From Bacteroidales bacterium (GTDB lineage Bacteria > Bacteroidota > Bacteroidia > Bacteroidales > Lentimicrobiaceae): a stretch of DNA of 64,000 nucleotides. Numbering within the stretch: position 1 is the stretch's first letter; each line of letters begins with the position of its first letter. Below are positions 19,579 to 27,880 of this stretch, piece by piece. Made by a program: the position numbers and the translations under genes. The notes beneath the pieces were generated by a model. That model made no database searches. It was not told where the DNA came from and saw only the letters and a list, made by a program, of their open reading frames with translations. The stretch covers positions 1 to 64,000 of the forward strand of contig JALHHH010000012.1 of the NCBI GenBank assembly GCA_022837485.1. The letters are read 5' to 3'.

Positions 19579-20514
19579 ATGGATAAATCCAAGCCTGTGT
19601 GGACATGGCTGGTATTCCTGATGCTCGCCCTGGTGTGGGGGAGTTCGTTTATACTGATGAAACGTGGACTTGAGGTTTTCAGTCCGGGAGAGCTTGGTGC
19701 GCTCAGAGTAGTGATTACGTGGCTGTTTCTGATTCCATTTGCCGTAAAGCATCTGAAAACCAGTTTTCGTATACACTGGAAAGCGTTGTTTGCTGCCGGA
19801 CTGATCGGAAGTCTAATACCGGCATTTCTTTTCGCGGCGGCACAGAAGGGGATCGACAGTTCCCTTGCGGGGATTCTCAACTCCCTTACCCCATTGTTTA
19901 CGCTGCTGATAGGTATGTTATTCTTTAAAACGCATCCCCGCTGGTACAACATTGCCGGTGTATTTACAGGGCTTGGCGGGGCAGTCGGGCTGGTCAGCGT
20001 AAGCGGTTCCGGCAATTTTACCCTAAACATCGGATTTTCTGCGTTAATAGTGATAGCCACGGTGTTGTATGCTATAAACGTGAATCTTATCAAGGCTTTT
20101 CTGAGCGATGTAAATCCGGTAGCGATTACGGCGCTGTCGTTTTTTACTATAGGCCCTATGGCTGCTGTATATCTTTTTGCGGCAACGCCCTTTGTGAATA
20201 CCATGACCTATGTTCCGGGTGCCGCCGAAGGCTTCGGCTATATCGCCATACTGGCTGTAGTTGGCACCGGTATAGCACTGATGCTTTACAACAGACTGAT
20301 ACTGGCCAGCAGTGCCGTATTTGCATCATCGGTAACCTATTTTATACCGGTAGTGGCACTAATGTGGGGAATTCTCGACGGAGAGCGTTTCAAACCTGGC
20401 TTTTTGATGTGGGTGCTGATGGTCATTGCCGGAGTGTTAATGGTAAATACAAGCAGCCTTGACCGTTGGAAAAAACTCAGGCAAAGGGCAGAGAGGGTAA
20501 ATTTTTTGCGTTAA
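19579..20514 (+). CDS. DMT-superfamily (EamA) transporter
   Basis: About 311 residues with ten predicted hydrophobic helices in two five-helix halves, the layout of EamA/RhaT drug-and-metabolite exporters. The first helix carries the family hallmark ALVWGSSFILMK, and the second half repeats the fold (IAILAVVGTGIALMLYN, then SVTYFIPVVALMWGILDGE). Such proteins export metabolites or amino acids across the inner membrane; the substrate is unknown. The start at 19579 (MDKSKPVWTW) is preferred over the ATG at 19552 because a -7 promoter element ends at 19550. The gene ends just before the rplU promoter. Confidence 0.92.
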   Translation: MDKSKPVWTWLVFLMLALVWGSSFILMKRGLEVFSPGELGALRVVITWLFLIPFAVKHLKTSFRIHWKALFAAGLIGSLIPAFLFAAAQKGIDSSLAGILNSLTPLFTLLIGMLFFKTHPRWYNIAGVFTGLGGAVGLVSVSGSGNFTLNIGFSALIVIATVLYAINVNLIKAFLSDVNPVAITALSFFTIGPMAAVYLFAATPFVNTMTYVPGAAEGFGYIAILAVVGTGIALMLYNRLILASSAVFASSVTYFIPVVALMWGILDGERFKPGFLMWVLMVIAGVLMVNTSSLDRWKKLRQRAERVNFLR

Positions 20515-20518
20515 AACA

Positions 20519-20548
20519 TTTGGAATTAGAAAATTATTCCTATTTTTG
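20519..20548 (+). promoter_or_regulatory. Bacteroidota sigma-A type promoter for rplU-rpmA
   Basis: A -33 TTTG (20519-20522), an 18-base spacer and a -7 TATTTTTG (20541-20548) match the Bacteroidota consensus fully. The transcript would begin near 20554 and its first bases can fold a small CCCC/GGGG hairpin. Confidence 0.85.
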
Positions 20549-20593
20549 CACCCCCATTAACAGGGGAAACAGTTAATCATAAAAAACACTGCA

Positions 20594-20905
20594 ATGTACG
20601 CAATCGTAGAAATCGCCGGCCAGCAGCACAAAGTTGCAAAAGACCAGGTGATCTTCGTGCACCGTCTTGAAGGTGAAGAAGGCTCAACCGTTGAGTTGAA
20701 CAACGTAATGTTGGTCGACAACGACGGAGCTGTCACCATCGGACAGCCGACGGTCCCGGGCGCTGTCGTTACGGCCAAAATCCTGTCGCATTTACGTGGC
20801 GATAAGGTTATCGTCTTCAAAAAGAAGAGGAGAAAAGGATATCAGAAGTCAAACGGCCACAGGCAATACCTTACCAGGCTTCAAATCGATGCCATCAGCG
20901 CTTAA
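20594..20905 (+). CDS. rplU: 50S ribosomal protein L21
   Basis: 103 residues, full length for L21. The N-terminus MYAIVEIAGQQHKV and the C-terminal KKRRKGYQKSNGHRQ with its basic RNA-binding patch are diagnostic. L21 binds 23S rRNA near L20 in the large subunit. It is the first gene of the usual rplU-rpmA operon, 44 bases before rpmA, behind a consensus promoter. Confidence 0.98.
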   Translation: MYAIVEIAGQQHKVAKDQVIFVHRLEGEEGSTVELNNVMLVDNDGAVTIGQPTVPGAVVTAKILSHLRGDKVIVFKKKRRKGYQKSNGHRQYLTRLQIDAISA

Positions 20906-20949
20906 GCGCGGGATGCAAATCATTGTTCAACCGATAAAAACGAAAAGAA

Positions 20950-21216
20950 ATGGCTCATAAAAAAGGTGCCGGTAGTTCGAATAACGGTAGGGAATCTCAC
21001 AGCAAACGCCTTGGTGTTAAAATTTATGGCGGGCAGGCTGCACAGGCCGGCAATATCATTATCCGTCAGCGCGGTACGGTTCACAACCCCGGCCTTAATG
21101 TTGGCATGGGTAAAGACCACACCCTGTTTGCTCTCGTAGATGGTATCGTTGAGTTCCGTCGCAGGAAAAACGATAAATCATACGTTTCCGTACTTCCCAT
21201 CGAAACCGCCGAATAA
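20950..21216 (+). CDS. rpmA: 50S ribosomal protein L27
   Basis: 88 residues, with the conserved N-terminus MAHKKGAGSSNNGRES that reaches the peptidyl-transferase centre and the GNIIIRQRGT core. It has no N-terminal extension of the kind cleaved in Firmicutes and Fusobacteria, so the Met-Ala end is mature as made. It follows rplU and is closed by a terminator. Confidence 0.98.
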   Translation: MAHKKGAGSSNNGRESHSKRLGVKIYGGQAAQAGNIIIRQRGTVHNPGLNVGMGKDHTLFALVDGIVEFRRRKNDKSYVSVLPIETAE

Positions 21217-21251
21217 TATTCCATAACTGGTCTCACCGGCTTACAACATTT

Positions 21252-21282
21252 ACTCCCGTCTGCTTCAGGCGGGAGTTTTTTT
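21252..21282 (+). terminator. Rho-independent terminator of the rplU-rpmA operon
   Basis: A stem ACTCCCGTC / GGCGGGAGT (9 bp with one G-U pair) precedes a run of seven T. Confidence 0.9.
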
Positions 21283-21330
21283 ATCCCTGCGTTTCCTCAG
21301 CCATCCCGCACACCCTGTGAAGGATTTGCA

Positions 21331-21338
21331 TACATTTG
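21331..21338 (+). promoter_or_regulatory. Possible -7 element (TACATTTG) of the flippase gene
   Basis: The only TAnnTTTG match between the rpmA terminator and the flippase frame. It overlaps the most upstream TTG codon of that frame, favouring a downstream start. No -33 element is evident. Confidence 0.4.
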
Positions 21339-21362
21339 CATCCACCCTTAACAAGTTCTCTA

Positions 21363-22676
21363 TTGGCAACCCGCTCCTATCTCGAGGATATATCCAGCGT
21401 ATTGGGCAGCAATGTATTCACACTGTTCGCCAACCTTGGACTGGTGGTATTGCTCACCCGTTTGCTTGGAACCGAAGGGTACGGGCTCTATACCGCCCTG
21501 CTGGTTATCCCAACCCTGGTTGTCAGCTTCTTCCAGATGGGTATTCGCCCGACTACAGTCTTTTTGCTGGGGTCATCCAAAGAAAATGAACACGAAATCG
21601 TTTCAGCCATGCTGACGGTGCTTGTGTTTACATCAGCTCTTGGTATCCTCTTCAGCTTTGGCGCTTACCTGCTGACAGGAACCCGGGGATATACGCCTAT
21701 GCTGATCGGTATGGCACTGCTTACCATCCCTATGCGCCTCACTACCATTTATACCGGAGGTGTCTTCCTGGGAAAGGAAGAAATCCCGCTGGCCAATCGC
21801 ATGAACTGGCTAACCGGTATTCTTACGCTTGCCATCGCGGGATTGCTGGTTTTTGTACTTGGGCTTGCACTCTTCGGTGCCGTGCTTTCACTGCTTCTGG
21901 GCAATGCCATCGTAGCGCTTAATGCCTTCTTCCTGCTGAAAAAGCGGTTCCGCATCCGGATAAGCCTGCATAATAAGCTGATTCTCCGCATGCTTGGCAA
22001 GGGAGTATTCTACGCCCTTTCGTTTCTTACCATCCAACTGAATTACCGCATCGATGTGGTACTCCTGAAAGTGCTTTCCACTCCCTCCGAAATCGGTATT
22101 TATTCGCTTGGCGTTTCTGTGGCAGAGTTGCTCTGGCAGATTCCGCTGGCAGTGGGCGTTGTGGTAATGAGCCGTACAGCCAATTCAACCGACCAGCAGG
22201 CCATCAACCAAAGTACTGCCCGTCTTCTCAGGATATCGCTGGTAATCGGACTTGCTCTTTCTGCCGGAATCGTGCTGCTTTCGCCCTGGGTTGTACCTTT
22301 AGTATTCGGATCGGGCTACCTGCCCAGCGTGCGGGTGATGCAAGCCATAATGCCGGGCATCCTGATGATTATTGTTTTCCGGATTCTGAGCGGACAACTT
22401 GCCGGAGCCGGGCGGCCCGATGCAGCTCTGAAAGCCTTTGCCCCTGCCCTGCTCCTCAATGTAGCACTGAACTACCTCTGGATTCCCCAATACGGCGCCA
22501 ACGGAGCCGTGGTGGCCACCAATGTAAGCTACACCCTGGCTTCTGTTATTTATCTGTTTGTCTTCTCACGAATCAGCAGAATGCCGCTTAAGGAACTCTT
22601 CCGCTTCCGGAAAGAGGACTGGAACTTCGTTCAGCGTTTGCTGGATGCAGGGAAACAACGCCTGAAGGACAAATAG
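21363..22676 (+). CDS. Polysaccharide/lipid-linked oligosaccharide flippase (Wzx/MurJ-like, MOP superfamily)
   Basis: About 437 residues, nearly all hydrophobic, with 12 or more predicted membrane helices. The N-terminal SSVLGSNVFTLFANLG...LLTRLLGTEGYGLY is the hallmark of polysaccharide biosynthesis proteins of the MOP superfamily (first Wzx domain), and RPDAALKAF...NYLWIPQYGANGAVVATNVSY near 370-410 is the matching C-terminal block. Such proteins flip undecaprenyl-linked sugars across the inner membrane. No in-frame ATG exists near the N-terminus: TTG codons at 21336 and 21363 are the options. 21363 is chosen because a -7 promoter element overlaps 21336; an AAGGA sequence before 21336 argues the other way. 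No other polysaccharide assembly genes adjoin it. Confidence 0.88.
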   Translation: MATRSYLEDISSVLGSNVFTLFANLGLVVLLTRLLGTEGYGLYTALLVIPTLVVSFFQMGIRPTTVFLLGSSKENEHEIVSAMLTVLVFTSALGILFSFGAYLLTGTRGYTPMLIGMALLTIPMRLTTIYTGGVFLGKEEIPLANRMNWLTGILTLAIAGLLVFVLGLALFGAVLSLLLGNAIVALNAFFLLKKRFRIRISLHNKLILRMLGKGVFYALSFLTIQLNYRIDVVLLKVLSTPSEIGIYSLGVSVAELLWQIPLAVGVVVMSRTANSTDQQAINQSTARLLRISLVIGLALSAGIVLLSPWVVPLVFGSGYLPSVRVMQAIMPGILMIIVFRILSGQLAGAGRPDAALKAFAPALLLNVALNYLWIPQYGANGAVVATNVSYTLASVIYLFVFSRISRMPLKELFRFRKEDWNFVQRLLDAGKQRLKDK

Positions 22677-22709
22677 CCGGACTGTCCCCCGCTGTTATTA
22701 ACAGCGTTA

Positions 22710-25649
22710 TTATTCCACCATAATTTCATCCACAAAGATGTAAGCCTGACCGCCTGCGCCCAGATGCCATGGAGGGATGGTTCCGAAGGTTTTGGCTCTC
22801 ACTTTTATATACCTCGCAGAAGCGTTGACTTTCACGCCAAGATCGGCGGTGCGCATTTCGTAATCGGTGACCGGTATGGTATTTTTTGCCCTTCCGATTT
22901 CTCTGAAATCGCTGCCATCGTCGGATATCGAAAAAATAACTTCGGTGGGCATCCATATCCAGGACCGTACATCCTGCACAAATCCTGCAGCAAGCTTACG
23001 AATGGGCATTTTGCTTCCCAGATCAACGATGGCTTCGAAATCCTTACCCTGGTAGCCCTGCCATCCACCCAGCCGCCAGTTGCCGGCACCGCGCAAACCG
23101 TCGATAAGCGCTTCCGGGCCACCACCGTGATAGTTCGGCTGATATTCCGACAGCAGCTGCACCGTACGGTTCAGATCGATTTTATGGAACTTGCCCTCTG
23201 CCGGCAGACTGTACCCTTCTCCTTCACGGTAAGCAATTGCTTTAAAAGTGGTCGTCCCGGCAAGGGTTACCGGCTCCGTGTAGCGTAAGGAATTCCTGTC
23301 GGGATCAGTTCCGTCGGTAGTATAATACACTTCACAGCCGGGCACAATGGTGCCAACGCTTACCTGCATGGTATCGCGGAAGCGGGCATCCGGAGCAACA
23401 AGGAAAGGTACAGGCAGTATCAGCTCTTCTGCTATCGCCGTCACCGGCTCGTTTCCTTCACCGGTGCCCCACGATTCGCTTGGTTTGCTGCCCATGGTAA
23501 AGACAAGCTCCCCTCCCTTCATTACATCGGCATGATGGATGTATGACCTGGAGTATTTTTCTCCGTTAAGTGTTGCCGACTGAATGTAAAACTTCTCTTT
23601 AGAAACATTTTTAGCCAATATTTTCAGCACGTTGCCATTCTCAAGCGTAATTTCCATTTCTGGAAACCAGGGAGTTCCTATGATGTATTCGGGCAATCCG
23701 GGAGAAACCGGATAAAAGCCCATGGCACTCATAATCAGCCATGCCGACATTTGACCGCAATCCTCGTTACCGATCAGGCCGTCGGGGTGGGGAGTATAAA
23801 AATCATCCATTATCTGGCGTACCCGCTGCTGTGTCTTCCAGGGCTGTCCGACGAAGTTATAGAGGTAAGCCATATGGTGACTGGGTTCATTACCCTGCGC
23901 ATACTGGCCGATCAGGCCGGAAATATCTTTCATATCGCGACCGCCCACCTCTGTTTCGGTGGTAAAAAGCTCATCAATTTTTGCAGCAAACTGCTCCCTG
24001 CTTCCGTGAAGGGCTGTTAAACCGCTGATATCCTGTGGAACATAATAGCTGTAATGAAACGAATTGGCTTCGGTAAAATGCCAGTCGACTGTGGTGGGAT
24101 CGAAGGGTGTAAGCCAGCTTCCGTTAAGCTTCGGGCGCATAAAGCCGGTGGAAGGATCAAAAATGTTCTTGTAGGACTGTGCCCTGCGAATGTACTCGCG
24201 GTAAAATTCTTCGCGGCCTGTTTCTTTGGCCACGGCGGCTATGCACCAGTCGTTGTAGGCATACTCCAGTGTTTTCGAGATCGACTCGTGTTCCATATCG
24301 CCTGGGATGTAGCCGTATTTTCGGTAAAAATTCAGTCCGAAATGATCCTGCGAGGCACTCTTTACCATGGCTTCAAACGCTTTATCTCCGTCGTAATTCC
24401 GGATTCCCTTCATCCAGGCATCGGCGATCACGGGAATGGAATGATTGCCGATCATACACCATGTTTCATTACCCGAAAGCTCCCATACGGGCAGAAGTCC
24501 GCCCTTTTCATACATATTGAGCATGGTTTTGATGAAGTCGGCGGTTCGTTCCTGTTCTATGATGGTCATCAGTGGATGCCAGGTACGGTAGGTATCCCAC
24601 AGGGAGAATACCGTATAATTGGTAAATCCTTCGGCGGTATGAATGCAACGGTCCATTCCGCGGTAGCGCCCGTCCGTATCCATAAAAGTATTGGGCTGAA
24701 GCAGTGCATGGTACAATGCCGAATAGAACACCTTTATCTGATCGTTGCTGCCCCCTTTTACCCGTATTTTACCCAGCTCTTTGTTCCATGTATCGTAAGC
24801 CTGTTTCCGGATATCATCAAAATTCCATTCCGGTATTTCTGCAGTCAGGTTTTTGAGGGCACCCTCGCTGTCAACTGCCGAAAGGCCTACTTTCACCTCA
24901 ATCCGTTCGCCTTCTGTAGTGGTAAATCCTACAAAAGCCTTAATGTTCGTCCCGTCGGCACGAAGTGCATCCTCCAATAAGGTGTCATTAACGGCAATTC
25001 CCTTACGGGAAAAGGGTTTTGAAAACTTCATATGGAAATACCAGACCATATCTTTAGCCCAGTTAGTGGAACGGCGCATCCCCCTGATTTCGGTATCGCT
25101 CACAAACTCAATCCGGGATTCCAGCACGATATCGCGGTGCTGAAGATCAACGATGAGGTTAGCCGCTTCGGAAGCCGGGAAGGTATACCGGTGGTAACCG
25201 GCACGGGTAGTGGCAGTCATTTCGGCAAGCACCCCGGGCTTATCGAGGTGCACGCTGTAATAACCTGCTTCTGCTTTCTCGCTGCTCTTGCTGAACGTGG
25301 AACTGTATTCGATGTTTTTGAAGACAGGCTCACCCACAACGGGCATTACAAGTATGTCGCCATAATCGCTGACACCGGTACCATTGAGTGCTGTGTGTGC
25401 AAAACCGTAAATGATGCTGTCGGTAAAATGATAGCCCGAGCAACCATCCCAGCCATCGAGGCGGGTTTGCGGGCTCAACTGCACCATCCCGAAAGGAACC
25501 GTTGCCCCGGGATAGGTATGCCCGTGGCCTCCGGTACCGATAAACGGGTCAACATAAGATGCAGGTTCACCGGTATCCACCTGACGCTCGCAGGCGCTGA
25601 AAGAAATGGCAATCAACAGGGTAACTAATGTTATGGACAGCTTTTTCAT
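22710..25649 (-). CDS. GH92 alpha-mannosidase lipoprotein with C-terminal F5/8-type domain
   Basis: 979 residues. A lipoprotein signal ends at Cys19 (ISFSAC), so the enzyme is probably tethered in the periplasm or on the outer membrane. The N-terminal YVDPFIGTGGHGHTYPGA, then LSPQTR and GYHFTDS, and the late block GNEDCGQMSAWLIMSAMGFY are signatures of the calcium-dependent GH92 family of exo-acting alpha-mannosidases. After about residue 745 there is a chitobiase/Fn3-like segment (VYYTTDGTDPDRNS) and then a discoidin/F5-8 type C-like beta-sandwich reaching the C-terminus, probably for carbohydrate binding. It lies 61 bases after the GH29 gene, so both are likely co-transcribed. Bond specificity (alpha-1,2, -1,3 or -1,6) cannot be set by eye. 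Confidence 0.95.
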   Translation of the reverse strand: MKKLSITLVTLLIAISFSACERQVDTGEPASYVDPFIGTGGHGHTYPGATVPFGMVQLSPQTRLDGWDGCSGYHFTDSIIYGFAHTALNGTGVSDYGDILVMPVVGEPVFKNIEYSSTFSKSSEKAEAGYYSVHLDKPGVLAEMTATTRAGYHRYTFPASEAANLIVDLQHRDIVLESRIEFVSDTEIRGMRRSTNWAKDMVWYFHMKFSKPFSRKGIAVNDTLLEDALRADGTNIKAFVGFTTTEGERIEVKVGLSAVDSEGALKNLTAEIPEWNFDDIRKQAYDTWNKELGKIRVKGGSNDQIKVFYSALYHALLQPNTFMDTDGRYRGMDRCIHTAEGFTNYTVFSLWDTYRTWHPLMTIIEQERTADFIKTMLNMYEKGGLLPVWELSGNETWCMIGNHSIPVIADAWMKGIRNYDGDKAFEAMVKSASQDHFGLNFYRKYGYIPGDMEHESISKTLEYAYNDWCIAAVAKETGREEFYREYIRRAQSYKNIFDPSTGFMRPKLNGSWLTPFDPTTVDWHFTEANSFHYSYYVPQDISGLTALHGSREQFAAKIDELFTTETEVGGRDMKDISGLIGQYAQGNEPSHHMAYLYNFVGQPWKTQQRVRQIMDDFYTPHPDGLIGNEDCGQMSAWLIMSAMGFYPVSPGLPEYIIGTPWFPEMEITLENGNVLKILAKNVSKEKFYIQSATLNGEKYSRSYIHHADVMKGGELVFTMGSKPSESWGTGEGNEPVTAIAEELILPVPFLVAPDARFRDTMQVSVGTIVPGCEVYYTTDGTDPDRNSLRYTEPVTLAGTTTFKAIAYREGEGYSLPAEGKFHKIDLNRTVQLLSEYQPNYHGGGPEALIDGLRGAGNWRLGGWQGYQGKDFEAIVDLGSKMPIRKLAAGFVQDVRSWIWMPTEVIFSISDDGSDFREIGRAKNTIPVTDYEMRTADLGVKVNASARYIKVRAKTFGTIPPWHLGAGGQAYIFVDEIMVE

Positions 25650-25710
25650 CGGGTACGGAATTAAATTCAGAATCGGTTATGTTCCAGTTAATATTTTACC
25701 GTGTTAAGGT

Positions 25711-27543
25711 TTACAGCTTTGCAAGACCTTCTATTTTAAACGTCCATGCGTAATGGCCCGGCATTTCGTTATACTCTATGCCGCTCAGGTCAATTACCAG
25801 TTCGTTGCCTTCCATCGTCCATGGCAGACTTCCGGTACGGCCCAGCAGACTCACTTCGCCTGCCGGAGGTTTTGCGGTATTAATACGAATGCTTTGTCCG
25901 GGCCATTCAAAGCAAACGGCATACAGGTTACCGTGGTTGGACGTATAGGCAATGTACTGACGCATGGAGCGGTATACGACGTTCAAACCGTCGCCCTCCG
26001 GCAGGTCTTTCCGGGTGTACAGGTTTTTTTGCGGTATAATCTCTTTCGGCAGACCGGGGCATTCCCACGACAGTGCAATGTCCGCATCGTGCGTCTTCTC
26101 GATGAAGTTAACCGTAACCGGATAGAATTTTCCCTTTTCGAGTGTAATAGCGCCGTTTACATCCGCACCGGTTCTGCTGCGCATGGCCTCTGAATCGGTA
26201 CCTTCCGTTTCCGATTCCCATTGGTCGAGAACGGGTTTGCCGTCGATAAACAGACGCATGCCGTCGTTGGCCGTTGCCGAAAAGGTATACCTTGCTGTAT
26301 GTTCAGGTTTGATCCATCCGTTCCAATCGGCTGTAAAATGGTCTTCCACCACCGGATATCCGGGGGAATTTCTCACCCAGTTGAAATTAACCTGAGGGTC
26401 GGTGCGTGTGAGTTCAACGGGCTTTTCTTCCCCGCTGCGGATCCAGCGTTCGCTGCCGTAGATTGCTTCTCCATTGATTTCAAGCCATTCTCCGAGCGCT
26501 TCAATGCGCTCCTGCTGCAGCAAGGGAATCTTGCCGTCGGCAGACGGCCCCACGTTGATGATCAGACCACCCCCATATGCTACGGTCCGGGCAAAAAGAT
26601 GGATAAGATCGCGCGGCGACATATATGCCTGAAGCTTTTCGTTCCGGTTAAGTCCGAACGAGCGGCCAAGCCCCCTCACCTCAGCCCAGGGGCGGTCGGC
26701 ATCCAGTCCGCCCGAGCTGTATTCGGGCGTTCGGAATCCGATATCGGCCCCACTACCCCAGCGATCGTTTACAATGGCATCGGGACCAACAAGGTTGTAA
26801 TACCATGAAATCAGCTCACGGGCATGCCATTGTTCCGCCGTATTGTACCACTCCCCGTCGGTAAAGATCAGATCGGGGCGGTAAGCCGAAACCAGCTCTT
26901 TAAACTGCGGGATCATATGCTGCTCCACATAATCACCAATAGAATCGTTCGGATCCTCATACCAGCGGTGCAGAGGATGGTTCCATTCCGGAAGAGAATA
27001 GTACAGCCCGAAGCGGACTCCCCGTTTCCGCACGGCATCCGCCACCTCTCCCACAATATCGCGGCCGGGGCCAACATCCATGCTGTTCCAGCCCGGGGCA
27101 TAGGCGCTGGGCCACAGGCAGTAACCATCGTGGTGTTTGGTTACCAAAACGACGTAACCGGCTCCCGATTTCTTAAAAATCTCAGCCCATTCGTCCGGAT
27201 CAAACAACTCTGCTTTAAACAGAGGTGCAAAATCCCTGTACGTGAAGCTCTCTCCGTAGTTTTTCTTCATAAAATCAACACGGTTGTGGGTTCCGTGCTT
27301 CAGCCCGAGCAGATACCACTCGGCATACGATTCGGCACCCCCATAGGAAGGTACCGAATAAACGCCCCAGTGAATGAAAATCCCCAGCTTGTCGTGGCTG
27401 AACCATTTCGGATATTCGCGGCTGCGAAGTTGCTCCCAGGAAGGCAGCGTTTGAATGACGTTCGGCTGCTGTGCAAAAGCAGGAATAGCCCCCGAAAGAG
27501 CCAGAATCAAAACAATAAGAATTGATCGTAACACTATTCTCAT
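25711..27543 (-). CDS. GH29 alpha-L-fucosidase with PA14 domain
   Basis: 610 residues from ATG 27543, chosen because it gives a standard signal peptide (MRIVLRSILIVLILALSG, cleavage near AFAQ); the frame is open for 22 more codons upstream. The catalytic TIM barrel begins with WFSHDKLGIFIHWGVYSVP and TKHHDGYCLW, both GH29 signatures, and the nucleophile is Asp229 in LIFTDGEWY. A PA14 domain (about 405-520, ATANDGMRLFIDGKPVLDQW) follows and probably binds glycan, then a C-terminal beta domain. The enzyme would remove terminal alpha-L-fucose from glycoconjugates. With GH92 downstream it forms a small operon suited to fucosylated, mannose-containing glycans. No SusC/SusD pair is present in the window. 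Confidence 0.95.
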   Translation of the reverse strand: MRIVLRSILIVLILALSGAIPAFAQQPNVIQTLPSWEQLRSREYPKWFSHDKLGIFIHWGVYSVPSYGGAESYAEWYLLGLKHGTHNRVDFMKKNYGESFTYRDFAPLFKAELFDPDEWAEIFKKSGAGYVVLVTKHHDGYCLWPSAYAPGWNSMDVGPGRDIVGEVADAVRKRGVRFGLYYSLPEWNHPLHRWYEDPNDSIGDYVEQHMIPQFKELVSAYRPDLIFTDGEWYNTAEQWHARELISWYYNLVGPDAIVNDRWGSGADIGFRTPEYSSGGLDADRPWAEVRGLGRSFGLNRNEKLQAYMSPRDLIHLFARTVAYGGGLIINVGPSADGKIPLLQQERIEALGEWLEINGEAIYGSERWIRSGEEKPVELTRTDPQVNFNWVRNSPGYPVVEDHFTADWNGWIKPEHTARYTFSATANDGMRLFIDGKPVLDQWESETEGTDSEAMRSRTGADVNGAITLEKGKFYPVTVNFIEKTHDADIALSWECPGLPKEIIPQKNLYTRKDLPEGDGLNVVYRSMRQYIAYTSNHGNLYAVCFEWPGQSIRINTAKPPAGEVSLLGRTGSLPWTMEGNELVIDLSGIEYNEMPGHYAWTFKIEGLAKL

Positions 27544-27578
27544 CCTTGAAAACTTTAAGAAAAGTACAGACTTTCCTG

Positions 27579-27586
27579 CAAATGTA
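27579..27586 (-). promoter_or_regulatory. -7 element (TACATTTG) of the GH29-GH92 operon
   Basis: An exact TAnnTTTG match on the minus strand, 35 bases before the GH29 start. A TTTG lies only 14 bases upstream of it, closer than the usual -33 spacing. Confidence 0.5.
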
Positions 27587-27634
27587 CAAAAGAGGGAATG
27601 CAAATGCACTGTCTTTTTAATTTTTTTTCAGAAG

Positions 27635-27667
27635 TTGTACGTTTTTTTTACCGATAGAGTATCTTTG
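27635..27667 (+). promoter_or_regulatory. Promoter of the NagB-LmbE fusion gene
   Basis: A -7 TATCTTTG (27660-27667) is preceded by TTG (27635-27637) at a 22-base spacing. It faces away from the GH29 promoter, so the glycosidase operon and the amino-sugar gene are divergently expressed from one control region. Confidence 0.55.
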
Positions 27668-27880
27668 CAATGGAAAAGACTTGGAATACAGCTGCAGGTT
27701 CCCGCAGTCAGGCGATGAAGATGCAGCAACGATGCAAATGGACGTCCGTAAAGATACATTTTTCCGGTCCGAAACTGCCCGGTTATCCTGCACAGGCCGG
27801 AGAAGAAATCCGGCAGGTTACCGGCATTTTTTCATCCATTACCGGAATCCAATGGTGGAGCCGGCTAAAAAGTGAAATCT
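27668..27880 (+). other. Long (about 200 nt) leader of the NagB-LmbE gene with GC-rich hairpins
   Basis: If transcription starts near 27674 the message has an untranslated leader of about 200 bases. It holds a hairpin GCCGGA / TCCGGC (27796-27801 with 27809-27814), and a competing CCGGC (27821-27825) followed by ATTTTTT. That could form an attenuator-like pair, but the second stem is only 5 bp. A short frame from 27670 shows no protein family. Confidence 0.35.

Noticed and set aside
24054..24980. Long plus-strand open frame (308 codons) opposite the GH92 gene
   Set aside because: It lies wholly antisense to a well-supported GH92 coding region and its translation shows no family pattern; it is a shadow of codon bias.
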